A DNA stretch of 36,963 nt from Acidimicrobiia bacterium (GTDB lineage: Bacteria > Actinomycetota > Acidimicrobiia > Acidimicrobiales > CAIXPF01): the NCBI GenBank assembly GCA_009377505.1, contig WHTX01000009.1:1-36963 (forward strand), given 5' to 3'. The translations under genes and the position numbers were made by a program. Positions within the stretch are counted from its first letter, which is position 1. Each line of letters opens with the position of its first letter. The notes below the pieces were generated by a model. It was not told the DNA's origin, searched no databases, and saw only the letters and a list, made by a program, of their open reading frames with translations. Positions 7,288-14,353 of this stretch are shown here, piece by piece.

Positions 7288-8325
7288 ATGCGGGTCGGCG
7301 TGGTTGGTTGTGGCTATTGGGGGTCGAAGCACATCCGGGTGTTGAACTCCATCGATGAGGTCACGGGTGTCGCGATCATCGATGCCGCTCGGGCCCCAAG
7401 AGCGAACTTGGCCCGGGTGTTCCCCAACGCCACGAGCTTCGGATCGCTGGACGACTCGCTCGACAGCGTCGATGCGGTCATCGTGGCGACACCTCCCCGG
7501 TCCCATCGCTCGATCGGTCTCGCAGCCCTCCAGGCTGGGAAGCACGTGCTCGTGGAGAAGCCGCTCGCCGCGTCGAGCGCGGACGCTGAGGAGCTGGTGG
7601 AGGCGGCGGAGGCCCTTGGCCTGGTGCTCATGGTCGGCCACACGTTCGAGCACAACGCCGCGGTCTGGCGGCTGAGGGATGCCGTTCGCTCGGGCGAGCT
7701 CGGCCGGATCCACTACATCGATTCGGCAAGGCTGAACCTCGGCCTCTACCAGCAGGACGTGAACGTGATGTGGGACCTCGCACCCCACGACATCTCGATC
7801 GTCAACTTCGTCCTCGATGCCGAACCGGACGCCGTCACCGCGTGGGCGTCGGCCTACGCTCACGAATCGCTCGAGGACGTCGCGACGATCCGGCTTGACT
7901 ACTCCGCCTTGCGGGTCACCGCGTCGGTCCGCCTGAGCTGGCTTGATCCTTGCAAGGTTCGCCAGACGACCGTCGTCGGCAGCTCCAAGATGGCTGTCTA
8001 CGACGACTTGAACGACAACGAGCGGCTGCGCTTGTACGACCGCGGTGTGAACCCCCCATTGGCTGATCTTGCTCACGACATGCCGGTGTCGTACCGCTAT
8101 GGCGACGTGGTCTCGCCGTTTGTCGACTTCAAGGAGCCACTGCTCGTCGAGGACCAGCACTTCGTCGATTCGATCCGGAGCGGCAAGGCCGAACGGGGCA
8201 CCGGTCGCTCGGGCCTGGCGGTCGTCCGGGCGCTCGAGGCAGCCCAGGCCTCGCTGAGCACGGGTGCGACGGTGAAGGTCGGCGCCCCGAGGGGCGCAGC
8301 GCTGGCCTCGGTGTCCTCGAGGTGA
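7288..8325 (+). CDS. Gfo/Idh/MocA family sugar dehydrogenase (WbpB-like)
   Basis: This 345-residue NAD(P)-dependent oxidoreductase starts at ATG 7288, which has GGAGG at 7276-7280. The Rossmann motif is VGVVGCGYWGSKH at residues 3-15. The signature GKHVLVEKPLA is at residues 84-93, where Glu90-Lys91-Pro92 is the conserved motif whose Lys helps catalysis. MWDLAPHDISIVNFVL carries the typical active-site Asp and His. Members oxidise or reduce a ring hydroxyl of a sugar. In WbpB this gives a 3-keto intermediate of a UDP-HexNAc uronate for the partner aminotransferase. The aminotransferase gene 87 bp downstream and the acyltransferase gene upstream support that role. It has its own lower-GC leader, so it may be transcribed apart from the upstream pair. 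Confidence 0.9.
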   Translation: MRVGVVGCGYWGSKHIRVLNSIDEVTGVAIIDAARAPRANLARVFPNATSFGSLDDSLDSVDAVIVATPPRSHRSIGLAALQAGKHVLVEKPLAASSADAEELVEAAEALGLVLMVGHTFEHNAAVWRLRDAVRSGELGRIHYIDSARLNLGLYQQDVNVMWDLAPHDISIVNFVLDAEPDAVTAWASAYAHESLEDVATIRLDYSALRVTASVRLSWLDPCKVRQTTVVGSSKMAVYDDLNDNERLRLYDRGVNPPLADLAHDMPVSYRYGDVVSPFVDFKEPLLVEDQHFVDSIRSGKAERGTGRSGLAVVRALEAAQASLSTGATVKVGAPRGAALASVSSR

Positions 8326-8412
8326 GGACGGCGGCGATCACCGAGCCGACCAGCGGCCGGGCGAGGTCGCTCCAGGCGTCAGCACGACGCCTCGTCAAGG
8401 GCGGGGGCCCGG

Positions 8413-9546
8413 GTGAGGCCCGTGGCTGAGGGGAGCGTTCCCTTCCTCGACCTCGGTCGCTCCCACGCCGCTCTCGCCGACGAGCTCGATTCGGTCTGGC
8501 GGTCGAGCGTCGAACAGAGCGCCTTCATCGGGGGCGCCACGGTGGAACGCTTCGAGCGCCACTGGGCGGCGCGCTGCGAGAGCCTCCATGCCGTCGGTGT
8601 CGGGAACGGTACCGACGCCATCGAGCTCGGCCTGCGCGCCATGGGCCTTGGACCGGGTGACGAGGTGATCGTCCCGTCGAACACCTTCATCGCCACCGTG
8701 GAGGCGGTCATCCGGGCGGGAGCGACACCGGTCCTCGTCGACGTGGAGCCGAGCCGGTTGTTGTTGACGGGCGAACACGTGCGCGCCGCGGTGACGCGGC
8801 GCACGGCGGCGGTGATCGCCGTCCACCTGTACGGCCAGCCCGTCGACGCCGACGACCTGGCGGCTGCGTGCAATGCGCACGGGCTCGCACTCGTCGAGGA
8901 CGCAGCGCAGGCGCACCTCGCCCGCTGGCGCGGCAGGGGAGTCGGCAGCTTCGGCGCCTTCGCCGCCTTCAGCTTCTACCCGGGCAAGAACCTCGGCGCG
9001 ATGGGCGACGCGGGCGCTGTCGTGACGAGCGATGCCGCTCTGGCCGAGCGGGCCCGAGCGCTGGGGAACCATGGTCGATCCCGGCACGACCACAACGAGC
9101 ACGACCTGGTGGCGATGAACAGCCGCCTCGATGCGCTGCAAGCCGCGGTGCTCGACGTGAAGCTGACGTCACTGTCGAGGTGGAACGAGGAGCGGCGGGC
9201 GTTGGCCGCTGCGTACCGAGAGCTGCTGGTCCATCCGGCCATCGAGCACCTCGGCGCTGCGGAAGGGGCAGAGCCAGTGCACCACCTCGAGGTCGTCCGC
9301 GTCCCTTGCCGGGATCTGGTGCGCGCCGAGCTGAGCCGTCGTGGTGTGGCAACAGGCATCCACTACAAGAGGCCGTGCCACCTGAACCCGCCCTACGCCG
9401 CCTTTGCCGAGGGCCCGCTGCCGGTGTGCGAGGAGGCCTCGGAGCGCATGATCTCGTTGCCGATCTTCCCCGGCATGCGCGAGGACGAGGTGGAGCACGT
9501 CTGCAGCTCGCTCCTCGCCGCGCTCGCTGCGCTCCACGGCGGCTGA
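8413..9546 (+). CDS. DegT/DnrJ/EryC1/StrS family PLP sugar aminotransferase (WbpE-like)
   Basis: This 377-residue enzyme transfers an amino group, normally from glutamate, to a keto-sugar nucleotide using pyridoxal phosphate. Visible signatures are VPFLDLGRS at the N-terminus, GVGNGTDAIELGLRAMG, DEVIVPSNTFIAT, VHLYGQP, LVEDAAQAH (Asp163 contacts the cofactor), and SFYPGKNLGAMGDAGA with Lys192 as the Schiff-base lysine. The C-terminal part HYKRPCHLNPPYA is typical for the family. Start GTG 8413 keeps the conserved N-terminus, and GTG 8422 is an alternative. No strong ribosome binding site precedes it, and the 87-bp gap to the dehydrogenase shows no promoter. It should act on the keto product of the upstream dehydrogenase before acylation by the hexapeptide protein. 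Confidence 0.9.
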   Translation: MRPVAEGSVPFLDLGRSHAALADELDSVWRSSVEQSAFIGGATVERFERHWAARCESLHAVGVGNGTDAIELGLRAMGLGPGDEVIVPSNTFIATVEAVIRAGATPVLVDVEPSRLLLTGEHVRAAVTRRTAAVIAVHLYGQPVDADDLAAACNAHGLALVEDAAQAHLARWRGRGVGSFGAFAAFSFYPGKNLGAMGDAGAVVTSDAALAERARALGNHGRSRHDHNEHDLVAMNSRLDALQAAVLDVKLTSLSRWNEERRALAAAYRELLVHPAIEHLGAAEGAEPVHHLEVVRVPCRDLVRAELSRRGVATGIHYKRPCHLNPPYAAFAEGPLPVCEEASERMISLPIFPGMREDEVEHVCSSLLAALAALHGG

Positions 9547-9551
9547 GGCCC

Positions 9552-10832
9552 GTGCCCCGCCGCGACCAGAGCGGTCCCGGCCACCGGGGTGCGCCCGGCA
9601 CCTCGGGCGGGTCGGGGCGCCAGGCGCGCACCCGCGTCCTGTTCGTCGTCGAGAACCTGTCGGTTCCCACCGATGACCGGGTGTGGAGGGAGTCGTGCGC
9701 TCTCCGAGACCTCGGCTGCGACGTTGTGGTGTGCTGCCCGCAGGGCCGGGGCGCGGAGGCTGCCGCCCACGAGTGGCGTGACGGTGTGGAGATCCACCGC
9801 TTCCCCGGCGTGCCGGAGGGGACAGGAGCGGGAGCCCTGGGCCGCGAGTACCTGAACGCGATGGTCCGGATCCTGCGCAAGGTCTGGCAGCTCGACCGGC
9901 GGCGGCCCATCGACGTGGTGCACGTGGCCAACCCCCCGGACTGCCTCGCCATCATCGCGGCCTCCCTGCGGCTCAGGCACGACGTGCGCATCGTCTACGA
10001 CCAGCACGACCTCGTACCGGAGCTGGTCGAGACCCGCTTTGCCGGCCGACGGGGCCTTCGGCGCCTTGCGGTGGCGCTGGAGCGGGCGAGCATGGCCTTG
10101 GCCGACGAGGTCGTCGTCGCCAACGAGACCTTCGCCACGAGGGCGTCGTCTCTGCGTCGGGTGTCACCTGACCGGGTCTCGGTCGTGCGCAATGCCCCCG
10201 ATCGCGAGACCTTCGCACGGGTCGAGCGCGACGAGAGCTTGAAACGAGGCAAGGCGCACCTCGTCGCGTACGTGGGTGTGATGGGCCCCCAGGATGGCGC
10301 GGAGATCGCCGTGCTGGCCATGGCTCACCTCGTCGGCGCATGCGGGCGGAGCGACGTCCACGCCGTGTTCGTCGGCGACGGCAGCGAGCTACCGGCCTGC
10401 CGGCGGCTCGCCGAAGCCCTCGATGTCGCCACGGCTGTCGAGTTCGTCGGTTGGCAGGACCGGCGCGACGTGCTGCGCTACCTCTCGGCGGCCGACGTGG
10501 CCTTGGTGCCCGACCCTCGCAGCCCGCTGAACGACCGCTCGAGCATGATCAAGGTGATCGAGTACATGACGCTCGGCGTCCCGTTCGTCGCGTTCGACCT
10601 CCCCGAGACGGTCAGGACTGCTCGCGGCGCCGGCCGCATCGTCCCCGGCAGCCACCCGGCCGACCTCGCCCGCGCGCTGGACGCGCTCCTCGATGACCCG
10701 GCAGCGCGGTCCCTCATGGCCCAACGGGGCGTCGAACGAGCGCAGGGGCCTCTCGGGTGGGATGCCGCCCGCTCGAACCTGGAGCGTGCCTACGCTCGTC
10801 TCGGCGTGGTCGGCGCGGAGCAGTCGGCCTGA
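9552..10832 (+). CDS. Glycosyltransferase family 4 (GT-B)
   Basis: This is a 426-residue GT-B glycosyltransferase. After a polar N-terminal stretch of about 27 residues, the first Rossmann domain begins RVLFVVENLSVPTDDRVWRESCALRDLG. It continues with VVHVANPPDCLAIIAA and IVYDQHDLVPEL. The second domain has VSVVRNAPDRETF, LVAYVGVMGPQDG, VHAVFVGDGSELP, VEFVGWQDRRDVLRYLSAADVALVPDPRSP, and the donor-binding segment SSMIKVIEYMTLGVPFVAFDLPE. The start is taken as GTG 9552, five bases after the aminotransferase stop. The frame is open further upstream but would overlap that gene by hundreds of bases. Co-orientation with the sugar-modifying enzymes suggests it attaches the modified sugar or a neighbouring residue of the repeat unit. 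The donor is unknown. Confidence 0.88.
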   Translation: MPRRDQSGPGHRGAPGTSGGSGRQARTRVLFVVENLSVPTDDRVWRESCALRDLGCDVVVCCPQGRGAEAAAHEWRDGVEIHRFPGVPEGTGAGALGREYLNAMVRILRKVWQLDRRRPIDVVHVANPPDCLAIIAASLRLRHDVRIVYDQHDLVPELVETRFAGRRGLRRLAVALERASMALADEVVVANETFATRASSLRRVSPDRVSVVRNAPDRETFARVERDESLKRGKAHLVAYVGVMGPQDGAEIAVLAMAHLVGACGRSDVHAVFVGDGSELPACRRLAEALDVATAVEFVGWQDRRDVLRYLSAADVALVPDPRSPLNDRSSMIKVIEYMTLGVPFVAFDLPETVRTARGAGRIVPGSHPADLARALDALLDDPAARSLMAQRGVERAQGPLGWDAARSNLERAYARLGVVGAEQSA

Positions 10833-10871
10833 CCGGGCGACCGACACCGGGCAGCTGGCTCGTGGCGGAGC

Positions 10872-11522
10872 TCATGTGGGCTGGCGAGCGGCGAAGCTGC
10901 CTTCGAAGAGGGCGGCGGCCACGGCTTCGGCCCGGTTGCGCACGCCGAGCTTCCGGTACACGGCCTTCACGTGGGACTTGACCGTGTCGACACTCACGAA
11001 CAGCGCCTCACCGATCTCGTTGTTGCGGAACCCACGCGACAACAGTGCCAGCACCTCGCTCTCCCGTTCTGTCAGGCCGAGGGCGGCGCCGGGCCAGTGC
11101 GGCGCGTGGCGAGCGCGGTGGGGGGCCTCGACGAGCACGGCTCGCACGCCCCGGGCCACCCGTTCCAGTCCCTCGACGATGGCCTCGGCGGAGAGGTCCT
11201 TGGTGAAGTAGCCGGACGCGCCGAGGTCGAGCATTCGCGCCACCGAGCCGGGGCTCGTCTCCGTGCTGTAGGCCACGACGTGGCGGAAGGCCGGGTTGGC
11301 GACGAGCCGCTCCAGGTCGTGCACGCCGAGGGCGAACCGGCCGAACGTGTCGAAGAGGAGGACGTCGACGGGGGGCGAGGCCTCCTCCCGCCCGACGATG
11401 ACGAAGTCGACCACCTCGATGCGCTCGGCGTACGGCGCGAGTAGGGCGGCGAGGCCGGCGACGATCACGCTGAAATCGTTGGCCAGGGTGACCCGTACCT
11501 GGTCGGGAGGCGGCTCGGGCAT
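10872..11522 (-). CDS. Orphan NarL/FixJ-type response regulator (REC + LuxR HTH)
   Basis: This 216-residue two-domain regulator has a receiver domain at residues 8-125, with the phospho-acceptor Asp58 in LLFDTFG, Ser86 in VVAYSTE and Lys108 in GYFTKD. The acidic pocket that is usually two acids reads Asn15-Asp16 (TLANDFSV), which may alter metal binding or phosphorylation. A LuxR-type DNA-binding domain occupies residues 148-207 (LTERESEVLALLSRGFRNNEIGEAL, VSVDTVKSHVKAVYRKLGV). No histidine kinase gene is in the window, so the partner is unknown. It lies 38 bp downstream of the NDH-2-like gene on the same strand, with a terminator-like hairpin between, and converges on the family 4 glycosyltransferase gene. 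Targets cannot be deduced. Confidence 0.85.
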   Translation of the reverse strand: MPEPPPDQVRVTLANDFSVIVAGLAALLAPYAERIEVVDFVIVGREEASPPVDVLLFDTFGRFALGVHDLERLVANPAFRHVVAYSTETSPGSVARMLDLGASGYFTKDLSAEAIVEGLERVARGVRAVLVEAPHRARHAPHWPGAALGLTERESEVLALLSRGFRNNEIGEALFVSVDTVKSHVKAVYRKLGVRNRAEAVAAALFEGSFAARQPT

Positions 11523-11537
11523 GAGGGGTATCTCTTA

Positions 11538-11554
11538 GCCCGGCGCGGCCGGGC
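11538..11554 (-). terminator. Hairpin after the NDH-2-like gene
   Basis: GCCCGG (11538-11543) and CCGGGC (11549-11554) form a 6-bp GC stem with a 5-nt loop, seven bases beyond the stop codon of the minus-strand flavoprotein gene and just before the response regulator gene. There is no T-tract. It may separate the two transcripts. Confidence 0.4.
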
Positions 11555-11560
11555 GGTGCC

Positions 11561-12733
11561 TCACCCCTTCGGGTGGTCTCGCTCGCCGAGACGGCGCGGG
11601 TGGCCGAGCGTGCCGAGCTCCACGACGTCGCGGCGGAAGAACAGCGACACCGTCCAGTCGGCGACCACGCGCAGGCGGCGAGACCACAGGGGCAGTTGGT
11701 AGAGGTGGTAGCTGCGGGTGACGAACCAGCCGAGCACCCCGCGCAGGGGGATGCCGAGCACGTCGGCGATGCCCCGGTAGCGGCCGAGCGTGGCTACCTG
11801 GCCCAGCATGCGGTAGCGGTAGAGGCGAAGGTCGCCGCTAAGGTTGCGCGCCACCCGCCGGGCCTGGCGGAGGGCGTGCTGGCAGGTGGGCGGGTCGGGT
11901 CGGCCAGGGGTGGCGAGGTTCGGCACCCTGGCCCCGTCGCCGAGCGCCCACACCCCCGACAGGCCCTCGACCTGCAGGTGCTCGTCGACGAGCACCCGGC
12001 CGCGCTCGTCGAGGGGGAGGCCGAGCTCGCCGAGCACGGGGTGCGCCCGCACCCCCGCCGTCCACACGAGCGTCGCCGTCGGCAGCCGCGTCCCGTCCGA
12101 GAGGTCGACGGCCTCGCCGTCGGCGGCGTCGAGCGTGGTGCCCACCCGGATGTCCACGCCGCGCGCCTCGAGCTGGCGGGCGGCGTAGCGGCCGAGCTTG
12201 GAGGGCACCTCCCCCAGGATGGCCGGCGCCGCGTCGACCAGCACCCAGTGCTGGCGGGCCGTCCGCAGGCGCGTGTAGTGGCGCAGCGCGTCCGCGACTA
12301 GGTCGGCCAGCTCGGCGAGGGCCTCCACACCGGCGTAGCCGGCGCCGACGAAGACGAAGGTGAGCTGGCGCTCGACCTCGGCCCGGTCGCGTGCGGCGTC
12401 GGCGGCCTCCAGGCGCCTGAGCACGTGGTTCCGCAGGTGGATGGCATCGGCCAGGGTCTTGAACCCGAGCCCGTGCTCGGCCAGGCCGCCGATGGGCAGC
12501 GTGGCGGTGAGGGCCCCGGGGGCGACGACGAGGTGCTCGAAGGTGAGGCGGACGGGGCCGCCGTCAGTGCCCACGGTCGACGAGCGTGGCCCGGCCCGGC
12601 CGACGAGCCGCGCCACCCAGCCCCCAGCGAAGCCGCCGCCGAGGACGAGTACGCCGCCGCGAGCTGCCCTCGTGCGGGCTGGTCCTGTGCTGGCCACCGC
12701 CTCCGTGGCCGCGGGGGGAGTCGTCTCGCTCAT
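11561..12733 (-). CDS. NDH-2-like FAD/NAD(P) oxidoreductase, apparently internally deleted
   Basis: This 390-residue member of the type II NADH dehydrogenase-like pyridine nucleotide-disulphide oxidoreductases would pass electrons from NAD(P)H through FAD to quinone. Seen are the N-terminal FAD motif VLVLGGGFAGGW (residues 28-39), LVVAPGALTATLPIGGL, the second dinucleotide fold TFVFVGAGYAGVEALAEL, LVWTAGV, VWALGDGARVP (second FAD contact) and a C-terminal basic amphipathic part (YHLYQLPLWSRRLRVVADW) typical of membrane-associated members. Only about 25 residues lie between the GGGFAG motif and LVVAPGA, where relatives have about 80-90. The missing part includes the rest of the first FAD-binding fold. 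A neighbouring frame at the junction reads ATLVDR, the expected next strand. The gene may therefore be a damaged copy, or the assembly is wrong there. Start ATG 12733. Confidence 0.7.
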   Translation of the reverse strand: MSETTPPAATEAVASTGPARTRAARGGVLVLGGGFAGGWVARLVGRAGPRSSTVGTDGGPVRLTFEHLVVAPGALTATLPIGGLAEHGLGFKTLADAIHLRNHVLRRLEAADAARDRAEVERQLTFVFVGAGYAGVEALAELADLVADALRHYTRLRTARQHWVLVDAAPAILGEVPSKLGRYAARQLEARGVDIRVGTTLDAADGEAVDLSDGTRLPTATLVWTAGVRAHPVLGELGLPLDERGRVLVDEHLQVEGLSGVWALGDGARVPNLATPGRPDPPTCQHALRQARRVARNLSGDLRLYRYRMLGQVATLGRYRGIADVLGIPLRGVLGWFVTRSYHLYQLPLWSRRLRVVADWTVSLFFRRDVVELGTLGHPRRLGERDHPKG

Positions 12734-12783
12734 CCGCCTTGCGTAGCACCGCCGTGCCTGCTCGGCCGGTTTGCGCGGCCTCG

Positions 12784-12807
12784 CGCTGGCCGGCGCACAG
12801 GCCAGCG
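12784..12807 (-). terminator. Terminator-like hairpin after the DUF3105-like gene
   Basis: CGCTGGCC (12784-12791) pairs perfectly with GGCCAGCG (12800-12807) around an 8-nt loop, five bases after the minus-strand stop codon at 12813. The 8-bp GC-rich stem without a T-tract is a plausible intrinsic terminator for the lipoprotein gene. Confidence 0.5.
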
Positions 12808-12812
12808 GGGGT

Positions 12813-13316
12813 TCAGCCGTCCAGGTGGCCGCCCGGCGCCCGGCTGGCGCGGTCCTCGGCGAAGCGGGCGATGGCGTCAGTGTCCACGTCCTGGCAGCGT
12901 TGCAGGCTCAGCCAGGCAGAGGCGACGACCGGGTCGGGAAGGTCGGCGTTCGGCGCCACGAGCAGCGTCGCCCCCGCCAGCGCCTCGAGACGGGCCACCT
13001 CCTCGGGCCCGACGTCAGCGGGCCGGTATTGCACGAGCACCAGGCCCAGCTCCAGCAGGCCGACCTGGAGGGGTCGGCTGAGGGGCTCCGTCACCTGCGT
13101 GGGCACGGTCACGACAACGGCGTGGGGCCCCGAGGTCGGTGGCTCGCTCAGGTAAGTGGGCTCGGGCTGGCCGGGGAGCAGATGGCCGGCGGGGAACTGT
13201 GCCCTGGTGCGCTCGGCGTGGCTGCATGCACCGGCGGCCTCACCGCCGCCGCAGGCGACCAGGGTGCTCGCCGCGGCGAGCACCGCCAACGCCGCCGTCA
13301 CGCCTCGTCCGGCCAC
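12813..13316 (-). CDS. DUF3105-like lipoprotein
   Basis: This 167-residue exported lipoprotein has a signal peptide with lipobox LVAC (Cys22). The mature part contains YLSEPPTSGPHAVVVTVP at about residues 55-72, the hallmark opening of DUF3105 domains, then LLELGLVLVQYRP where the family normally has a His-x-Leu-Glu-His-Gly motif. It ends VVASAWLSLQRCQDVDTDAIARFAEDRASRAPG, matching the DUF3105 C-terminus. The two His of the central motif are replaced, so any metal or ligand site of the family is probably lost. The function of DUF3105 is not known. Start GTG 13316 has a TAGCGT box ending 8 nt upstream, which suggests a leaderless transcript. It is divergent from the coiled-coil gene at 13381. 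Confidence 0.75.
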   Translation of the reverse strand: MAGRGVTAALAVLAAASTLVACGGGEAAGACSHAERTRAQFPAGHLLPGQPEPTYLSEPPTSGPHAVVVTVPTQVTEPLSRPLQVGLLELGLVLVQYRPADVGPEEVARLEALAGATLLVAPNADLPDPVVASAWLSLQRCQDVDTDAIARFAEDRASRAPGGHLDG

Positions 13317-13324
13317 GCTGACCG

Positions 13325-13330
13325 ACGCTA
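13325..13330 (-). promoter_or_regulatory. -10 box for a leaderless DUF3105-like mRNA
   Basis: TAGCGT on the minus strand ends 8 nt before GTG 13316. At that distance transcription would begin at or next to the start codon. No ribosome binding site is present. The same spacing recurs at several genes in this window. Confidence 0.5.
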
Positions 13331-13368
13331 CCCGGGCACCGTCCGCACCCGTGAAGCGCTCGCCCCCT

Positions 13369-13374
13369 TAGACT
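13369..13374 (+). promoter_or_regulatory. -10 box for a leaderless coiled-coil/ANTAR operon mRNA
   Basis: TAGACT ends 6 nt before ATG 13381 with no Shine-Dalgarno sequence between. It faces the divergent -10 box at 13325-13330, so the two promoters share a 64-bp gap. Confidence 0.5.
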
Positions 13375-13380
13375 CGCCCC

Positions 13381-13680
13381 ATGTCTCGCTCGCTCCTGGA
13401 GCGTCGGCTTTCCGATGTCGCCGCTCGCCTGAAGAAGCTGCGAGAGGACCTTCGTGTCGCGCAGGAGCAGCACCTGCACTTCGCTGAAGAGGCCGAGGAC
13501 GCCCGGTTGCGCTCGCTCGTGTCGGAGACGCCCCTCCACCAGCGTGAGTCGCGCGAGGCAGCCCGCGCCGCCGAGACCATGGCCCGCCACCGCGAAGATG
13601 TGGCGGCGGAGATCGAGCGCCTCGAGCGCTCCCAGGACGACCTGTTGGACCAGATGCTCGCCGCAGGGGACGGCTCGTGA
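13381..13680 (+). CDS. Small coiled-coil protein upstream of the ANTAR regulator
   Basis: This 99-residue, highly charged and almost wholly helical protein has heptad-like spacing of Leu/Ala (LLERRLSDVAARLKKLREDLRVAQ; AETMARHREDVAAEIERLERSQDDLLDQML). It has no signal peptide, membrane segment or Cys. I recognise no named family. It looks like a short antiparallel coiled coil with a break at about residues 45-55 (SLVSETPLHQ). Its stop overlaps the start of the ANTAR response regulator by 4 bp (GTGA), so the two are translated together and probably act together, for example as a regulator partner or scaffold. That is an inference from gene order only. Transcription appears leaderless. Confidence 0.75.
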   Translation: MSRSLLERRLSDVAARLKKLREDLRVAQEQHLHFAEEAEDARLRSLVSETPLHQRESREAARAAETMARHREDVAAEIERLERSQDDLLDQMLAAGDGS

Positions 13681-14255
13681 CCAGGGTCGTCATCGCCGAG
13701 GACGAGGCGATCATCCGCTTGGACCTCAAGGAGACCCTCGAAGAGGAGGGCTACGAGGTCGTCGGCGAGACAGGACGGGGCGACGAGGCGGTCGAGATCG
13801 TGCGCGACCTGCGGCCCGACCTCGTGATCCTCGACATCAAGATGCCGGGCATCGACGGGCTCGAGGCCGCCCGCCGCATCACGGAGGAGCGCCTGGCCGC
13901 CACGCTCATCCTCACCGCGTTCAGCCAACGCGAGCTCATCACCCAAGCACGCGACGCGGGCGCTCTCGCCTACCTGGTAAAGCCGTTCCAGCGCGCTGAC
14001 CTCGTGCCCGCCATCGAGGTGGCCCTCGGTCGCCACGCCGAGATGCAGGCCCTCCACGAGCAGGCCCGCACCCTCGAGGAGCGCCTCGAGACCCGCAAGC
14101 TGCTCGACCGGGCGAAGGGCCGGCTCATGGACGGGCACGGCTTCAACGAGCAGGACGCCTTCCGCTACATCCAGACCACCGCGATGCGGGAGCGGACCAC
14201 CATGGGCGACGTCTCGCAGCGGGTCATCGACGGAGCGCTCCTCCCCGAGGCCTGA
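13677..14255 (+). CDS. pdtaR: ANTAR-domain response regulator (PdtaR-like antiterminator)
   Basis: This 192-residue protein is full length for PdtaR-type regulators. The receiver domain (residues 1-120) has acidic pocket Glu8-Asp9, phospho-acceptor Asp53 in VILDIKMPG, Thr80 and Lys102 in LVKPF. A helical linker at 121-140 leads to the ANTAR RNA-binding domain at about 130-190 (LETRKLLDRAKGRLMDGHGFNEQDAFRYIQTTAMRERTTMGDVSQRVI). ANTAR proteins bind paired stem-loops in nascent RNA and prevent termination. The usual activating kinase PdtaS is not in the window. It is translationally coupled to the preceding coiled-coil gene and lies 105 bp upstream of polA. A 29-bp sequence repeated twice sits directly after the stop codon. 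Confidence 0.9.
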   Translation: MTRVVIAEDEAIIRLDLKETLEEEGYEVVGETGRGDEAVEIVRDLRPDLVILDIKMPGIDGLEAARRITEERLAATLILTAFSQRELITQARDAGALAYLVKPFQRADLVPAIEVALGRHAEMQALHEQARTLEERLETRKLLDRAKGRLMDGHGFNEQDAFRYIQTTAMRERTTMGDVSQRVIDGALLPEA

Positions 14256-14260
14256 GGCGG

Positions 14261-14331
14261 CGCCCGAGCGGCGGGGAGCGGGCAAGCACAGAGCGAAGCG
14301 ACCGCCCGAGCGGCGGGGAGCGGGCAAGCAC
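14261..14331. repeat. Two copies of a 29-bp repeat, 42-bp period, between pdtaR and polA
   Basis: Identical 29-bp copies lie at 14261-14289 and 14303-14331, separated by 13 bp. Each copy contains GCCCG and CGGGC arms that can pair around a 12-nt loop. The second copy with its flank can also form CCGCC-CGAGC-GGCGG (14302-14316). The pair may act as a terminator or RNA regulatory element after pdtaR, or be a dispersed intergenic repeat. No third copy was noticed in this window. Confidence 0.7.
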
Positions 14332-14347
14332 CGCCTCCGGCGAGGGG

Positions 14348-14353
14348 TACTGT
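14348..14353 (+). promoter_or_regulatory. -10 box for a leaderless polA mRNA
   Basis: TACTGT ends 7 nt before GTG 14361, with no Shine-Dalgarno sequence between. The region where a -35 element would be falls in the second 29-bp repeat copy. Confidence 0.5.

Noticed and set aside
8868-9551. Upstream extension of the family 4 glycosyltransferase frame
   Set aside because: It overlaps the aminotransferase gene in another frame and has no glycosyltransferase sequence. GTG 9552 fits the domain start.
10872-13316. Two-component system with an adjacent kinase
   Set aside because: No histidine kinase catalytic motifs are seen in either neighbouring gene, so the regulator is an orphan at this locus.
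13381-14255. Toxin-antitoxin pair (small gene overlapping a second gene)
   Set aside because: The second gene is a full receiver-ANTAR regulator and the first is a coiled coil without toxin or antitoxin motifs.
14261-14331. Possible CRISPR-like direct repeats
   Set aside because: There are only two copies with a 13-bp spacer, too short for a CRISPR spacer, and no cas genes are present.
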